A stretch of DNA of 64,000 nucleotides from Thermodesulfobacterium thermophilum DSM 1276 (lineage in GTDB: Bacteria; Desulfobacterota; Thermodesulfobacteria; Thermodesulfobacteriales; Thermodesulfobacteriaceae): positions 53,720-117,719 of the forward strand of contig NZ_ATXI01000004.1 in assembly GCF_000421605.1 (NCBI RefSeq). The letters run 5' to 3'. The translations under genes and the position numbers were made by a program. The stretch's first letter is position 1, and every line of letters starts with the position of its first letter. The notes under the pieces were generated by a model. It was not told where the DNA came from, made no database searches, and saw only the letters and a list, made by a program, of their open reading frames with translations. This document shows positions 1-9,440 of this stretch, piece after piece.

Positions 1-470
1 TGAAAACCTTTTGGATATGGGCTAATATAGTTTTTTTATTAGACAGATTAACCAAGTTTTGGTTTATAAACTTGACCTATCCAGGTCATCAAGACGTTTG
101 GCAGGTTTTACCTGGTGTTAATCTGGTTAAGGTGTGGAATAAAGGAGTAGCTTTTGGGCTTTTTGCTAAAAATAGCTTTTTAGGAACCTTAGGGTTGATT
201 TTTCTAAACCTAATCCTCCTTTCACTGATATTTTTTTGGGCTAAACATAAAGCTTATAAGCCTGAAACTAAGACAGAAATCATCGGCTTAGGGTTGATAT
301 TTGGGGGAGGGGTTAGTAACCTTTTAGACCGATTGGTATTTGGGGCAGTTTTCGATTTTATAGACCTTTATGTAAAGAACTTCCATTGGCCTGCTTTTAA
401 CATAGCCGATATAGCCATAACCTTAGGACTTTTTATCTTAATTTATAAACAAGTAAAACATGTTTCTTAA
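1..470 (+). CDS. lspA: Lipoprotein signal peptidase (signal peptidase II), 5' end cut by one base
   Basis: This is the inner-membrane aspartyl protease that removes signal peptides from prolipoproteins after lipid attachment. The reading frame is open to the window edge: bases 1-2 are TG and the next codons give [20 protein letters not shown], so the ATG probably begins one base outside the window and the full protein is about 156 aa, the normal family length. The early D..TK motif (LLDRLTKF), the first catalytic Asp in SNLLDRL and the second in FNIADIA are all present, with four hydrophobic segments. A TTG at 72 is in frame, but using it would remove the conserved first helix. The gene overlaps the next one by 11 bp. 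The lipoproteins in this window (TolC-type factor, AcrA-type protein, PilP) are plausible substrates. Confidence 0.95.
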   Translation, partial: KTFWIWANIVFLLDRLTKFWFINLTYPGHQDVWQVLPGVNLVKVWNKGVAFGLFAKNSFLGTLGLIFLNLILLSLIFFWAKHKAYKPETKTEIIGLGLIFGGGVSNLLDRLVFGAVFDFIDLYVKNFHWPAFNIADIAITLGLFILIYKQVKHVS

Positions 471-2343
471 GATTGTTGAAGTCCAGAGATTAAAACATTT
501 CTTGTTTAAAACCTCTTATCAAGAGGTAGACTATAACATAGAAGAGTTTTTAAAAAAGACATATAAAGTAGTATCCCCTAATCTTTACCAGATTGCACCT
601 AAAAACCTGGTTTATCTCAACGAGATCCTTTACAACCTGAAAGAGCGGTTTAAAAAATTTTTAGGTTCTTCCCCTTTACCGTTTTATGTAATCCTCTCAA
701 AAGAAAGGAACTTTTCAGAAAAACCTCGATATGTAAGGGCAGGAAAAATCTATTTTCAAGAAAACCTAAAAAAAGAGGTTTTACAGGAATTTGAAGGTGT
801 AAATCTTTTTTATAAGGTTCAGGACTGGTTAGACGACTGGAAAGAGCTAACGCTGCCTGCTACTGTTGACCCTAAAATCGATTTTTTTTATAAAGACTTC
901 TTTTTTACCGGACCAAACCCACCATGTTTTTTCTGTGGAAGCACCCATCACCCTTACCACAAATGTCCTGGTCTTTTAGAACCTCAACCAAGATCGGTGT
1001 TAGAACAAGCCTTAGACCTTCCTTTTTCAGAGACTTCTCAAATTATATGGCAGGGCTTGATAGAGGAAAAACCAAATTATTTTAATATAAGGCACTTTTA
1101 TCTTTTACCTGAATTTTTAAAGATAGTTTTTTACCGAGGAGAAGGGTTAACTTCCTGGTCTCAGTTAAAACTTTCGATAGAAACCCCTGTAAGAGGAGGA
1201 AACATCGGGATAGGTTTGGATGCTCTCATAAAAGGAGATTTAAACGTGGCTGAAAGTCGATTTCTTGAAGAAGAAAGTGATTTAAAGGCCTGTATAGGGT
1301 TGACCTTTGTAAACCTGTTAAAAAATAGATGGGATAGGGCTCTATACTTTCTTGAAACCGCTCTAAGTCAAAACACTTCTAATTTTACCAAAAGTTATAT
1401 AATTTTTTTAAAAGGATATCTCTACGAATATCAAGGAAACGACCTGACAGCCAAAGAACTATATCAAAAAGCTTTTGAGTTAGATAAAACCTTTTTACCT
1501 GTCTTTTTCAGATTAAGAGTTTTAGATTATTTAAATGATGAACCAATTGATAAGTTTATGGGTTATTTTGGACATCCCCTTCTTATTTTCTGGGCTTTTA
1601 CCGAGCCTCTGTTTATTAGAGATCAGGAGGAGTTAGAAAATTTTATAGAAAAACGAATCCTTGAGAAAAGAGAAAATGCCTTGCAAAGACTTAAAGAAGC
1701 TGAAGACCTGTTTCATCGGTTAAAACACGTAATGACCAAAGATGAGATCAAAGAATACGAAGAATTACTTAAAACCTTAGCGTATGACATTTATCACAGA
1801 GGTATGGGAGCAATAGATAAAGCCTCAGACCGAGCACTTGACCTTACCCTTGAATTGCAGGCTTTGGTTTATAACAAAGTAAAAGAAATAAACCATAAAA
1901 TAACAGAGTTAAAAAAACAATATGAAGTTCTTGCGACCTTTTGGTCAAAATATCCTTATAAAGAAGAAGATATAATCTTCGGAAAAGAATTAAAAACCCT
2001 AAAGAATTTACTTGAAAAAAACTTAGAAAATACCAAAAAAAGAGATATATCACAGATTTTGACCCTGATGTTTTCAGAACTAAACTTAGCAGAAGAAAAG
2101 GTTCAGCTATTAAAAGACCTTAAAGATGACCTTAAGAGAAAATGGGTGTTTAGAAGAAGGCTGACAGACTTTTTAAGAAATTTTTTACTGTTAGAAACCC
2201 TTTTGGTAACCTTCTATGTAATCGGATATCTTTTTGAAGATTCTTTTTTAGAAAGCCTGCTTACTATTCCCGTGTTTTTAATTATCTCTGTTGTTATCTT
2301 ATTCCTTTGTTTGATCCTTGCCTATACTAAAAATCCTGAATGA
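460..2343 (+). CDS. Unknown protein: zinc-knuckle motif, TPR-like helices and C-terminal membrane hairpin
   Basis: I do not recognise a named family. The 627-aa protein carries C156-F-F-C159-x4-H164-x4-C169, which fits the CX2CX4HX4C zinc-knuckle spacing exactly. Residues about 255-355 look like two or three TPR-type helical pairs (for example [12 protein letters not shown] and [12 protein letters not shown]). A long charged helical or coiled-coil region follows (about 395-565), and the C-terminus holds two strongly hydrophobic segments (about 571-625) ending in a short charged tail. There is no signal peptide, so the bulk is likely cytoplasmic and anchored at the C-terminus. The start overlaps the end of lspA by 11 bp and the TGA overlaps the next ATG, so it is translationally coupled to lspA and the pab gene. 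Function is unknown. Confidence 0.8.
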   Translation: MFLKIVEVQRLKHFLFKTSYQEVDYNIEEFLKKTYKVVSPNLYQIAPKNLVYLNEILYNLKERFKKFLGSSPLPFYVILSKERNFSEKPRYVRAGKIYFQENLKKEVLQEFEGVNLFYKVQDWLDDWKELTLPATVDPKIDFFYKDFFFTGPNPPCFFCGSTHHPYHKCPGLLEPQPRSVLEQALDLPFSETSQIIWQGLIEEKPNYFNIRHFYLLPEFLKIVFYRGEGLTSWSQLKLSIETPVRGGNIGIGLDALIKGDLNVAESRFLEEESDLKACIGLTFVNLLKNRWDRALYFLETALSQNTSNFTKSYIIFLKGYLYEYQGNDLTAKELYQKAFELDKTFLPVFFRLRVLDYLNDEPIDKFMGYFGHPLLIFWAFTEPLFIRDQEELENFIEKRILEKRENALQRLKEAEDLFHRLKHVMTKDEIKEYEELLKTLAYDIYHRGMGAIDKASDRALDLTLELQALVYNKVKEINHKITELKKQYEVLATFWSKYPYKEEDIIFGKELKTLKNLLEKNLENTKKRDISQILTLMFSELNLAEEKVQLLKDLKDDLKRKWVFRRRLTDFLRNFLLLETLLVTFYVIGYLFEDSFLESLLTIPVFLIISVVILFLCLILAYTKNPE

Positions 2344-4118
2344 TGAAATTTATTTGGGTTAACGCAGAAAAATTTCCCTATCAGGTTTTATCTTTCGAAA
2401 ACCCTTTAGAAGTTATCAAAATAGATGATCCTTCTAATCTATCTCTTTTTTTTGAAAAACTCCAAAATTTTATCAAAAAAGGTTTTTATGCCTGTGGTTT
2501 CTTATGTTATGAGACAGGATACTTATTAGAAAAAAGACTTAACAAGTTTTTTAAAAAACCTAACCTGCCACTTGGTTATTTTGGAATCTATCCTCCTCCT
2601 CGAAAATTTTTTATCAACCCCCTTGAATTAGCTAAAACGGAAAGTTTTCTGTCAATCGAAAACCTTAGTTTTTCTGTATCTAAAGAAATCTATCAGAAAG
2701 ACATTAAAAAAATAAAAGATTACATAGCTTCTGGGGATGTTTATCAGGTTAACTACACCTTTAAGGTCAAGTTTTGTTTAAAAGGCCATCCATCTGACTT
2801 ATTTTATCGGCTCCTCTTTTCTCAGCGCTGTAAATACAGTTTTTATTTAGAAGAAGAAAATTTCTCGATAGCCTCTTTATCTCCAGAACTTTTTCTCGAA
2901 AAAGATGGTTCTTTCTTATTAACCTCCCCGATGAAAGGAACGATTAAGAGAGCCCACTTTTTCTTTTTAGACCAAAAGAGAAAAAGGGAACTTTTTGTGG
3001 ATGAAAAAAATCGGGCAGAAAACGTAATGATAGTGGACCTTTTAAGAAATGATTTGGGAAGGGTTTGTGTGCCAGGAGAGGTTTGGGTAACCCATATTTT
3101 CAACATAGAAACCTACCCTACCCTTCATCAGATGACCTCTTCTATAAAGGGGAGACTTTTCACCGAAAATTTGTTTGAAATCTTTAAGGCGCTTTTCCCC
3201 TGCGGTTCAATTACCGGAGCACCTAAGATAAGGGCGATGGAAATTATCGCTGAGGTTGAAAAAGAACCCAGAGGAGTTTACACAGGAGCGATAGGGTATA
3301 TAGACCCAAACTATAATTTTCTATTTAACGTGGGGATAAGAACCTTGGTATTCACTAAAAAAGATTTAGAAAGTTATCTTGGAGAAGCAGGTATTGGAAG
3401 TGGAGTGGTTTGGGATAGCAAATCTGATGAAGAATATGAGGAGTGTTTGCTCAAAGCTAAATTCTTTTTAAATCCCTTGCCTTATTTTCAACTGATAGAA
3501 ACCTTCTGGTTTAAGCCCCATACCCTCAACCCCCTTCTAAAACTCCACTATCAAAGGTTGATATTTTCTGCCAAATATTTCAGGTTTAACCTACCCAAGG
3601 TTTTACAGAATTTTTCCAGTTTCCAAAGGTTTATCGAAACCCACATACCTGACCAAAAAAAATATAAAGTAAGGCTTCTTCTTTATCCTGAAGGAAGGAT
3701 AGAGATATCTCTTCTTCCTTATGAGGGCTGGAAAAAAGGGCTAAAAATAGCCTTTATGAAGCGAGATTTTGATTTATCTAATCTTTTCTATCACAAAACT
3801 AACGTAAGATCTCCCTTAGAAAAAGCCCTGCAAAAAGTAAAACAGTTGGGATTCGATGAAGTAGTGTTTTTTGATGAAAACGGTAAAATTCTCGAAGGAT
3901 CTTTTTCTAACTTTTTCGTCAAAAAAGAGGGGAAACTCTATACTCCACCTTTAAAATTAAAACTTCTTGATGGAGTACTTAGACAATTTTTGGTTAAAAG
4001 GAAAATAGCTTTAGAACAAGAACTCTCTCTTGAAACCCTAAAAAACTTTTCAGAAATTTATGTAGGGAATTCAGTGCGTGGACTTGGTAAAGTAGAAGAT
4101 TGGTTTATACTAAAGTAA
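2340..4118 (+). CDS. pabBC: Aminodeoxychorismate synthase component I fused to aminodeoxychorismate lyase
   Basis: This single polypeptide probably makes p-aminobenzoate for folate in two steps: chorismate to aminodeoxychorismate, then release of pyruvate. Residues about 110-375 are a chorismate-binding domain with PMKGTIKR (197-204), VDLLRNDLGR (232-241) and CGSITGAPKIRAMEII (288-303). Residues about 385-592 are a class IV PLP aminotransferase/lyase domain, with the likely PLP lysine in YHKTNVRSP and the cofactor-site motif EGSFSNFFV. Fusions of this order are known in bacteria. A separate glutaminase subunit (PabA) is not in the window. The ATG overlaps the preceding TGA. TrpE-type anthranilate synthase is the main alternative for the first domain, but the lyase fusion favours PABA. 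Confidence 0.88.
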   Translation: MMKFIWVNAEKFPYQVLSFENPLEVIKIDDPSNLSLFFEKLQNFIKKGFYACGFLCYETGYLLEKRLNKFFKKPNLPLGYFGIYPPPRKFFINPLELAKTESFLSIENLSFSVSKEIYQKDIKKIKDYIASGDVYQVNYTFKVKFCLKGHPSDLFYRLLFSQRCKYSFYLEEENFSIASLSPELFLEKDGSFLLTSPMKGTIKRAHFFFLDQKRKRELFVDEKNRAENVMIVDLLRNDLGRVCVPGEVWVTHIFNIETYPTLHQMTSSIKGRLFTENLFEIFKALFPCGSITGAPKIRAMEIIAEVEKEPRGVYTGAIGYIDPNYNFLFNVGIRTLVFTKKDLESYLGEAGIGSGVVWDSKSDEEYEECLLKAKFFLNPLPYFQLIETFWFKPHTLNPLLKLHYQRLIFSAKYFRFNLPKVLQNFSSFQRFIETHIPDQKKYKVRLLLYPEGRIEISLLPYEGWKKGLKIAFMKRDFDLSNLFYHKTNVRSPLEKALQKVKQLGFDEVVFFDENGKILEGSFSNFFVKKEGKLYTPPLKLKLLDGVLRQFLVKRKIALEQELSLETLKNFSEIYVGNSVRGLGKVEDWFILK

Positions 4119-4154
4119 AATTATTCAAAAGCGCATAGTAAGGAGGGAGTTAAA

Positions 4155-5291
4155 ATGGCTAAAAAAGGTGGAACTTGTAAAAGGAAAAAACGAGCTTCTC
4201 AAGAAGTACAAGAAGTAAAAAAGATTTACAAAATAGCCGTCATTCCTGGAGATGGAACAGGGCCTGAGGTCATAAGAGAAGGAATAAAAGTTTTAGAAGC
4301 TGCAGGCAGAAGGTTTAACCTAAAATTTGACTGGAACTTCTTTGACTGGGGAGGAGAAAGATATCTTAAAACCGGAGAGACTATCCCAGAGGGGGGTATT
4401 GAGGAGCTTAAAAAACATGATGCCATATACTTAGGAGCAATAGGGCATCCTGAGGTAAAACCTGGAATTCTTGAAAAAGAAATATTATTAAGGATCAGGT
4501 TTGAGCTTGACCAGTATGTTAACCTTAGGCCGATAAAACTTTATCCAGGGGTTTGGACTCCTATCAAAGATAAAGGTCCAGAAGACATAGATTTCGTGGT
4601 AGTTAGAGAAAACACAGAGGGACTTTATGCAGGAGGAGGTGGCTTTTTAAGAAAAGGGACTCCCTATGAAGTAGCTATACAGGAATCCATAAACACCAGA
4701 TACGGTGTAGAAAGGTGCATCAGGTTTGCCTTTGAATACTGCAGAAAAAGAAATAAAAAGAAAAAGGTTACTTTAGTGGGAAAGACCAATGTTCTAACCT
4801 ATGCCTTTGACCTGTGGTATAGAGTATTTCAAGAGGTAGGACAAGAATATCCTGACATAGAAAAAGACTATGCCCATGTCGATGCCACCTGTATGTGGTT
4901 TGTAAAAAATCCTGAATGGTTTGACGTAATCGTTACAGACAACATGTTTGGTGATATCATCACCGACCTTGGAGCCATGATACAAGGTGGCATGGGTATT
5001 GCTGCTGGAGGAAACATTAACCCCAACGGAGTTTCTATGTTTGAGCCCATCGGTGGTTCTGCCCCTAAATATACAGGAAAAAACGTAATTAACCCCTTGG
5101 CTGCCATTTGTGCAGGTATGATGATGTTAGAACACCTTGGAGAAGAAGAAGCGGCCAAAGCCATAGAAAATGCAGTTATTAAGGTGTGTAGGGACCATTT
5201 AAAAAGTATGGCTGCTGGACAGATGGGTTATTCTACTACTGAGGTTGGAGATTTAGTGGCTAAGTATACCGAAGAAGGAGTAGAACTTTAA
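4155..5291 (+). CDS. leuB: Isocitrate/3-isopropylmalate dehydrogenase family protein, probably 3-isopropylmalate dehydrogenase
   Basis: This is an NAD(P)-dependent metal-requiring beta-decarboxylating dehydrogenase. Family marks are IAVIPGDGTGPEV, VVVRENTEGLYAG, the catalytic-lysine region LVGKTNVLTYA, VTDNMFGDIITDLGA (metal ligands) and PIGGSAPKYTGKN. A good ribosome site (aaggaggg, 4140-4147) supports the ATG at 4155, which keeps an unusual Lys/Arg-rich N-terminal extension of about 23 residues before the Rossmann-like core. The substrate cannot be fixed by eye: isopropylmalate is most likely, while isocitrate, homoisocitrate or tartrate are less so. No other leucine genes are in the window. 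It follows pabBC by 36 bp and precedes uvrC by 8 bp. Confidence 0.85.
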   Translation: MAKKGGTCKRKKRASQEVQEVKKIYKIAVIPGDGTGPEVIREGIKVLEAAGRRFNLKFDWNFFDWGGERYLKTGETIPEGGIEELKKHDAIYLGAIGHPEVKPGILEKEILLRIRFELDQYVNLRPIKLYPGVWTPIKDKGPEDIDFVVVRENTEGLYAGGGGFLRKGTPYEVAIQESINTRYGVERCIRFAFEYCRKRNKKKKVTLVGKTNVLTYAFDLWYRVFQEVGQEYPDIEKDYAHVDATCMWFVKNPEWFDVIVTDNMFGDIITDLGAMIQGGMGIAAGGNINPNGVSMFEPIGGSAPKYTGKNVINPLAAICAGMMMLEHLGEEEAAKAIENAVIKVCRDHLKSMAAGQMGYSTTEVGDLVAKYTEEGVEL

Positions 5292-5299
5292 CATGAAAG

Positions 5300-7102
5300 A
5301 TGTTAACGATAAACCTGAAAGAAATCCCGGAATCTCCAGGGGTTTATCTTTTTAAAGGTGAAAAAGGAGAGGTCCTTTACGTAGGAAAAGCTAAAAACCT
5401 AAAAAACAGGTTGTCTTACTATGTAAAAGGACCTCTTCTTTCTCCTAAAATTCAAAGGTTAGTAGAAACTGCCGAAGATTTAGAATACTTTCTTACTCAA
5501 ACAGAAAAGGAAGCTCTTTTACTTGAAGCTAATTTTATCAAAAAATACCGCCCTAAATATAACGTCCTTTTAAAGGATGATAAAAATTATCCCCTTTTAA
5601 GGTTGGGTTTACAAGAAGAATATCCCTCTTTACAGATTGTTCGGAGGAGAAAAAAGGGAGATAAAGCCCTGTATTTTGGACCCTTTACCTCTACTCGTGG
5701 GCTAAGAGAGGTATTAAAGCTTCTTTCTAATATCTTTCCCCTAAGAAAATGCAGTCTCTCAGAAATGAAAAGGAGAAAAACTCCCTGTGTGTACTATCAA
5801 ATCAAAAAATGTTTGGCTCCTTGTGTTAAACCTATTTCTAGGGAAGAATATCAAAAATTAGTAAACGGAGTGATAGAATTCTTTCAAGGGGGAGGGAAAA
5901 AGCTAGCTATAAAGATACGGGAAGAAATAGAAAGACTTGCCGAAAACTTAGAATTTGAAAGAGCAGCCTTTTTAAGAGATAGATTAAAAGACCTTGAAAA
6001 CATCCTGGAAAAGCAAGCAGTAGTTTTTCAAGAAACGGCAGACTTGGACTTCTGGTTAAACCAAAAAACAGAAAACAAAGAATACTTTATCGTCCTTTTT
6101 ATCAGACATGGTTATCTATATGGCTTTCAGACCTTTGAGGTTAAAACCCCTCTTGAAGGTTCAGCCCTAAAAGAGGTTTTAATCCAGTTTTATCTTGACG
6201 GAAAGATTATTCCTCCAGAAATTTATCTCCCGCAGGAAATAGAAGAGAAAGAAGACTTAGAAGAAGTCTTCACAGAAAGCACAGGACATAAAATAAAACT
6301 GTTGATACATCCTAACTCAGAAGAATTTATCGTTTTAAAGCAAATCGCCTTAAAAAACTTGCAAGAATATATCCTTTCAGAAAAAAGAAGAGAGAAACCC
6401 TGGTATGCAGGCCTTTCAGAAGAGATTAAAAAAGTTCTAAAGCTTTCTAAGGAACCTCAACGGGTAGAAGCCATCGACCTTTCGCAGTTTTATGGAGAAG
6501 CTAAGGTTGGTGCAACCGTATGTTTTTTTGAAGGAGAACCAGATAAAAGTTTTTATCGAAGGTATAATATCAAAGAAGCAGGTAGAGATGACTATTCGAT
6601 GCTTTATGAAGTTTTATACAGAAGATTAAGACGAGGATTAGAAGAAGGAACCCTACCAGACTTATTCTTGATAGATGGAGGAAAAGGACATTTAGAAACT
6701 GCCTTAAGGGTACTCGAAGACCTTAACATAACAGACTTAGAAGTAAGGGCTGTAGCTAAAAACGAAAAGAGACAACCAGAAAAGATTTATATCCCTGGGA
6801 GAAAAAATCCTGTGTTTTTACCTAAGTATAAAGAGGTTTTTCATTTTATCGGAAGGGTAATGGAAGAAGCCCACAGGTTTGCCCAAACCTTTGCTGAAAA
6901 GAAAAAACGAGAACAAGATTTATCAGGCTATTTAGATAAAATCAAAGGGGTAGGACCTAAACGTAAAGAAATTCTCCTTTCTCATTTTAAAAATTTAGAA
7001 GAGTTAATACAAGCCCCTTTAGAAAAAATCGCCAAACTTCCTGGCTTTAACCTAAAAATAGCTAAAACCTTAAAAGAAAGCTTAACTCAACAATCAAATT
7101 GA
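5300..7102 (+). CDS. uvrC: Excinuclease ABC subunit C
   Basis: UvrC makes the dual incisions in nucleotide excision repair within the UvrABC system. The N-terminal GIY-YIG nuclease shows PGVYLFKG and VLYVGKAKNLKNRL. A cysteine cluster near residues 150-175 (CSLS, TPCVYYQIKKCLAPCVKP) and a UVR motif (LEFERAAFLRDRLKDLE) follow, then the RNase H-like endonuclease domain with DLSQFYGE and FLIDGGKGHLETAL, and helix-hairpin-helix motifs at the end (IKGVGPKRKEILL, IAKLPGFNLKIA). The 600-aa length is normal. The ATG at 5300 lies 8 bp after the leuB stop, so it is probably co-transcribed. Confidence 0.97.
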   Translation: MLTINLKEIPESPGVYLFKGEKGEVLYVGKAKNLKNRLSYYVKGPLLSPKIQRLVETAEDLEYFLTQTEKEALLLEANFIKKYRPKYNVLLKDDKNYPLLRLGLQEEYPSLQIVRRRKKGDKALYFGPFTSTRGLREVLKLLSNIFPLRKCSLSEMKRRKTPCVYYQIKKCLAPCVKPISREEYQKLVNGVIEFFQGGGKKLAIKIREEIERLAENLEFERAAFLRDRLKDLENILEKQAVVFQETADLDFWLNQKTENKEYFIVLFIRHGYLYGFQTFEVKTPLEGSALKEVLIQFYLDGKIIPPEIYLPQEIEEKEDLEEVFTESTGHKIKLLIHPNSEEFIVLKQIALKNLQEYILSEKRREKPWYAGLSEEIKKVLKLSKEPQRVEAIDLSQFYGEAKVGATVCFFEGEPDKSFYRRYNIKEAGRDDYSMLYEVLYRRLRRGLEEGTLPDLFLIDGGKGHLETALRVLEDLNITDLEVRAVAKNEKRQPEKIYIPGRKNPVFLPKYKEVFHFIGRVMEEAHRFAQTFAEKKKREQDLSGYLDKIKGVGPKRKEILLSHFKNLEELIQAPLEKIAKLPGFNLKIAKTLKESLTQQSN

Positions 7103-7103
7103 T

Positions 7104-7131
7104 AAAAACTTAGGGGGCATCGAACCCCCTA
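7104..7131 (-). terminator. Intrinsic terminator of thi4
   Basis: A perfect 7-bp stem TAGGGGG/CCCCCTA (7111-7117 and 7125-7131) with a 7-nt loop is followed on the minus strand by AGTTTTTATC. It lies between the convergent uvrC and thi4 genes. The U-run is on the thi4 side only. Confidence 0.75.
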
Positions 7132-7174
7132 TGTATATTTATCGTATATTTTGTATTTGTATCTCCTTGAAATT

Positions 7175-7945
7175 TTATGCTTTTTTAGAAAGGTCGGCTG
7201 CTATAACCTCTGCGATTTTTTTACCGCTCATAAGCATACCGCCAAAAATCGGTCCCATCCTTGGTAAACCAAAAATTTCACAAACAGCAATCCCTGTAAC
7301 ATATAGACCCTCTGCTACCTTCCCTGTATGTTCTACCACCAATCTTTCAGAGACTTCGCTCCAGTTTGACCTTTCTCCTTTGATAAAAATGTTTAGATCT
7401 GGGTTTTTCTCAGCAGCAATCTGGACTATTTCTGCCCCATGACCAGAGGCATCAACCAGAGCTTTTGAAGCAGTAAAAAGTGGGTCTACATGTAATCCTG
7501 CCATTTCTATAGCTGTCCATTTCCACAAAACCCCACAAACCTTAGGTGGATTATCTCTAACGATTACGTCTTCTACATAAACCCCAAGAAAACATTTGGC
7601 GCCTGCATCTAAAGCCCCTGTAGCCAGTTTAGCTATAAGTTCTGCAGGATCAACTACATATAAGCCTTTATCTGCTTTTTGACATTTTATCTTAAAATCT
7701 TCTACTATAGGTAATACCTCCTCCTGAACCACTATCTTAGGTATCATGTTACCTCCACCACCTATCCCCCCACCAAAAGACAACCTTTTTTCATAAACCG
7801 CTACCTTGTAGCCCTTTTCAGCTAAATATTTAGCACAAGTAAGACCTGAAGGCCCTGCCCCTACTATTAGTGCGTCTACCTCACTATACTCGTAAAGGTC
7901 CTCCATTCCATACTTTACAATAGCTCTCTGAATCTCAAGCTCCAT
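7175..7945 (-). CDS. thi4: Thi4 family thiazole synthase, sulfide-dependent (His) type
   Basis: It makes the adenylated thiazole precursor of thiamine from NAD and glycine. A dinucleotide-binding site VGAGPSGLTCAKYLAE (28-43) and the family signature GGGIGGGGNM (58-67) are present. In yeast Thi4 the protein itself donates sulfur from a cysteine just before Met-Asp-Pro. Here the aligned motif is GLHVDP, with His152 in that place as in the archaeal enzymes that use free sulfide catalytically. That fits a sulfide-producing organism. The ATG has a strong ribosome site (ggagg, spacing about 6). I see no TPP-riboswitch-like structure in the 97 bp upstream. Stand-alone gene with its own terminator. 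Confidence 0.93.
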   Translation of the reverse strand: MELEIQRAIVKYGMEDLYEYSEVDALIVGAGPSGLTCAKYLAEKGYKVAVYEKRLSFGGGIGGGGNMIPKIVVQEEVLPIVEDFKIKCQKADKGLYVVDPAELIAKLATGALDAGAKCFLGVYVEDVIVRDNPPKVCGVLWKWTAIEMAGLHVDPLFTASKALVDASGHGAEIVQIAAEKNPDLNIFIKGERSNWSEVSERLVVEHTGKVAEGLYVTGIAVCEIFGLPRMGPIFGGMLMSGKKIAEVIAADLSKKA

Positions 7946-8042
7946 AAATCTCCTCCCTATTTTAAAAATTTAAATAATAACTAAAATAGTTTAAAAATAA
8001 ATATTTTTAAGGTTAAGAGAAATATTTCACATAACCAATGAC

Positions 8043-9440
8043 CTAAAACAGTTGTTTATCATATCCCCATTTTTTAAGCTTAAGGGTTAGGGTTTTTCTG
8101 TCTATCCCTAATTTTTTAGCGGCTAAACTTTTGTTCCAGTTAAGCTGCTTAAGAACTTTAATTATATACTGCTTTTCTATCTCTTCTACAGGAACGATCT
8201 CTTCCCCATTTGAAGTAACCAATTCTTTTGTTAATTCTTCTGTCCTTTTTTCTTTAACCAGAGGCTCAAATTCTGCTAAAAGCAAATCTTTTTCTGTGAT
8301 TTCCTCTTTGGTAGAAAAAATAACCAATCTTTCTATTAAGTTTTTAAGTTCCCTTATGTTTCCTGGCCAGTGATAATCCATAAAAAGCGATAAAACTTTA
8401 GGAGAGAAAATTTTCATAGGCTTTTTATATTTTTCACAAAAGTATTTTAAGAAATAGTTAGCCAAAAGTAATATATCTCCTTTTCGTTCCCTTAAAGGAG
8501 GCAAGTGAAGGTTTACCACGTTTAAACGATAGTAAAGGTCTTCTCTAAAAGTTCCCTTTTTAACCTCTTCTTTTAGGTCTTTGTTGGTTGCGGCTATGAT
8601 TCTTACGTTGGCTTTTATCACCTTTAAACTACCTACAGGAGAAAATTCCTTTTCCTCTACCACTTTTAGAAGTTTGGCTTGAAGGTCTAAAGGAATATTG
8701 GCTATTTCGTCAAGAAAAAGCACTCCACCTTGAGCAAACTCTATTTTTCCTATCTTAGCTTGCTGAGCTCCGGTAAAAGCGCCTTTAGCATGTCCAAAAA
8801 GCTCACTTTCAAAAAGAGTTGGCACTACCGCCCCGCAGTCTACGCATACAAAAGGGCCCTTATAAACTAAATCCATTTCGTGAATTTTTTTGGCTAAAAG
8901 CCCTTTACCTGTACCTGACTCACCAGTAATAAGAACGGTGCAGTCGGTAGAAGCGATAATTTTAGCCTTTTCAAGAATTTGTTTTATCTTTGGGTCTTCT
9001 CCTACAAAGTTTATCTTTTCTTCTTTTTCTTTCAGGCTTAGTTTAAGATAAAGGTTTTCTAAGAGAAGCTTTTTTTTCTCTATAGCTTTTTCAACCGCTA
9101 CCTTAGCCTGATAGACTGAAAAGGGCTTTTCTAAAAAATCAAAAGCCCCCATCTTGATAGCAGAAACAGCTGTCTCTATGTTACCATAGGCAGAAATAAC
9201 GATAATCTGGCTTTCATAGTTTATCTCTAAAAACTCTTTTAAAAGGTCCAAACCATTTCCATCGGGAAGTTTTAGGTCCAAAAAAACTACATCGTATTCT
9301 TTCTTAGAAAAATGTTCCAGAGCTTCTTTCTTATTTTCAGCGTTATCTACCTGATAACCTTCTTTTTGAAAAAAGATAGACAATCCTTCTCTTATATCTA
9401 TTTCATCGTCTACCACTAAAATCCTTCCTTTATATCGCAT
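8043..9440 (-). CDS. Sigma54-dependent response regulator, NtrC/AtoC class
   Basis: Three domains are visible: a receiver (1-120, acidic pair D11-D12, phosphoacceptor D55 in VVFLDLKLPDG, K105), an AAA+ sigma54-activating domain (Walker A GESGTGKG at 173-180, GAFTGA loop at 220-225, Walker B GGVLFLDEIAN) and a C-terminal Fis-type helix-turn-helix (LNWNKSLAAKKLGIDRKTL). It should activate RNA polymerase with sigma54 when phosphorylated by the kinase encoded immediately upstream, with which it overlaps by 11 bp. Targets are not evident. It is the last gene of the block starting at recN. Confidence 0.95.
   Translation of the reverse strand: MRYKGRILVVDDEIDIREGLSIFFQKEGYQVDNAENKKEALEHFSKKEYDVVFLDLKLPDGNGLDLLKEFLEINYESQIIVISAYGNIETAVSAIKMGAFDFLEKPFSVYQAKVAVEKAIEKKKLLLENLYLKLSLKEKEEKINFVGEDPKIKQILEKAKIIASTDCTVLITGESGTGKGLLAKKIHEMDLVYKGPFVCVDCGAVVPTLFESELFGHAKGAFTGAQQAKIGKIEFAQGGVLFLDEIANIPLDLQAKLLKVVEEKEFSPVGSLKVIKANVRIIAATNKDLKEEVKKGTFREDLYYRLNVVNLHLPPLRERKGDILLLANYFLKYFCEKYKKPMKIFSPKVLSLFMDYHWPGNIRELKNLIERLVIFSTKEEITEKDLLLAEFEPLVKEKRTEELTKELVTSNGEEIVPVEEIEKQYIIKVLKQLNWNKSLAAKKLGIDRKTLTLKLKKWGYDKQLF

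Noticed and set aside
72..74. TTG at 72 as the lspA start
   Set aside because: The frame continues upstream through the conserved D..TK motif to the window edge, so the true start lies one base outside the window.
7131..7442. Plus-strand reading frame opposite thi4
   Set aside because: It is antisense to well-conserved thi4 codons and has no family resemblance.
7946..8042. Possible TPP riboswitch before thi4
   Set aside because: The gap is only 97 bp, very AT-rich, and shows neither the CUGAGA nor the other conserved TPP-aptamer pieces.
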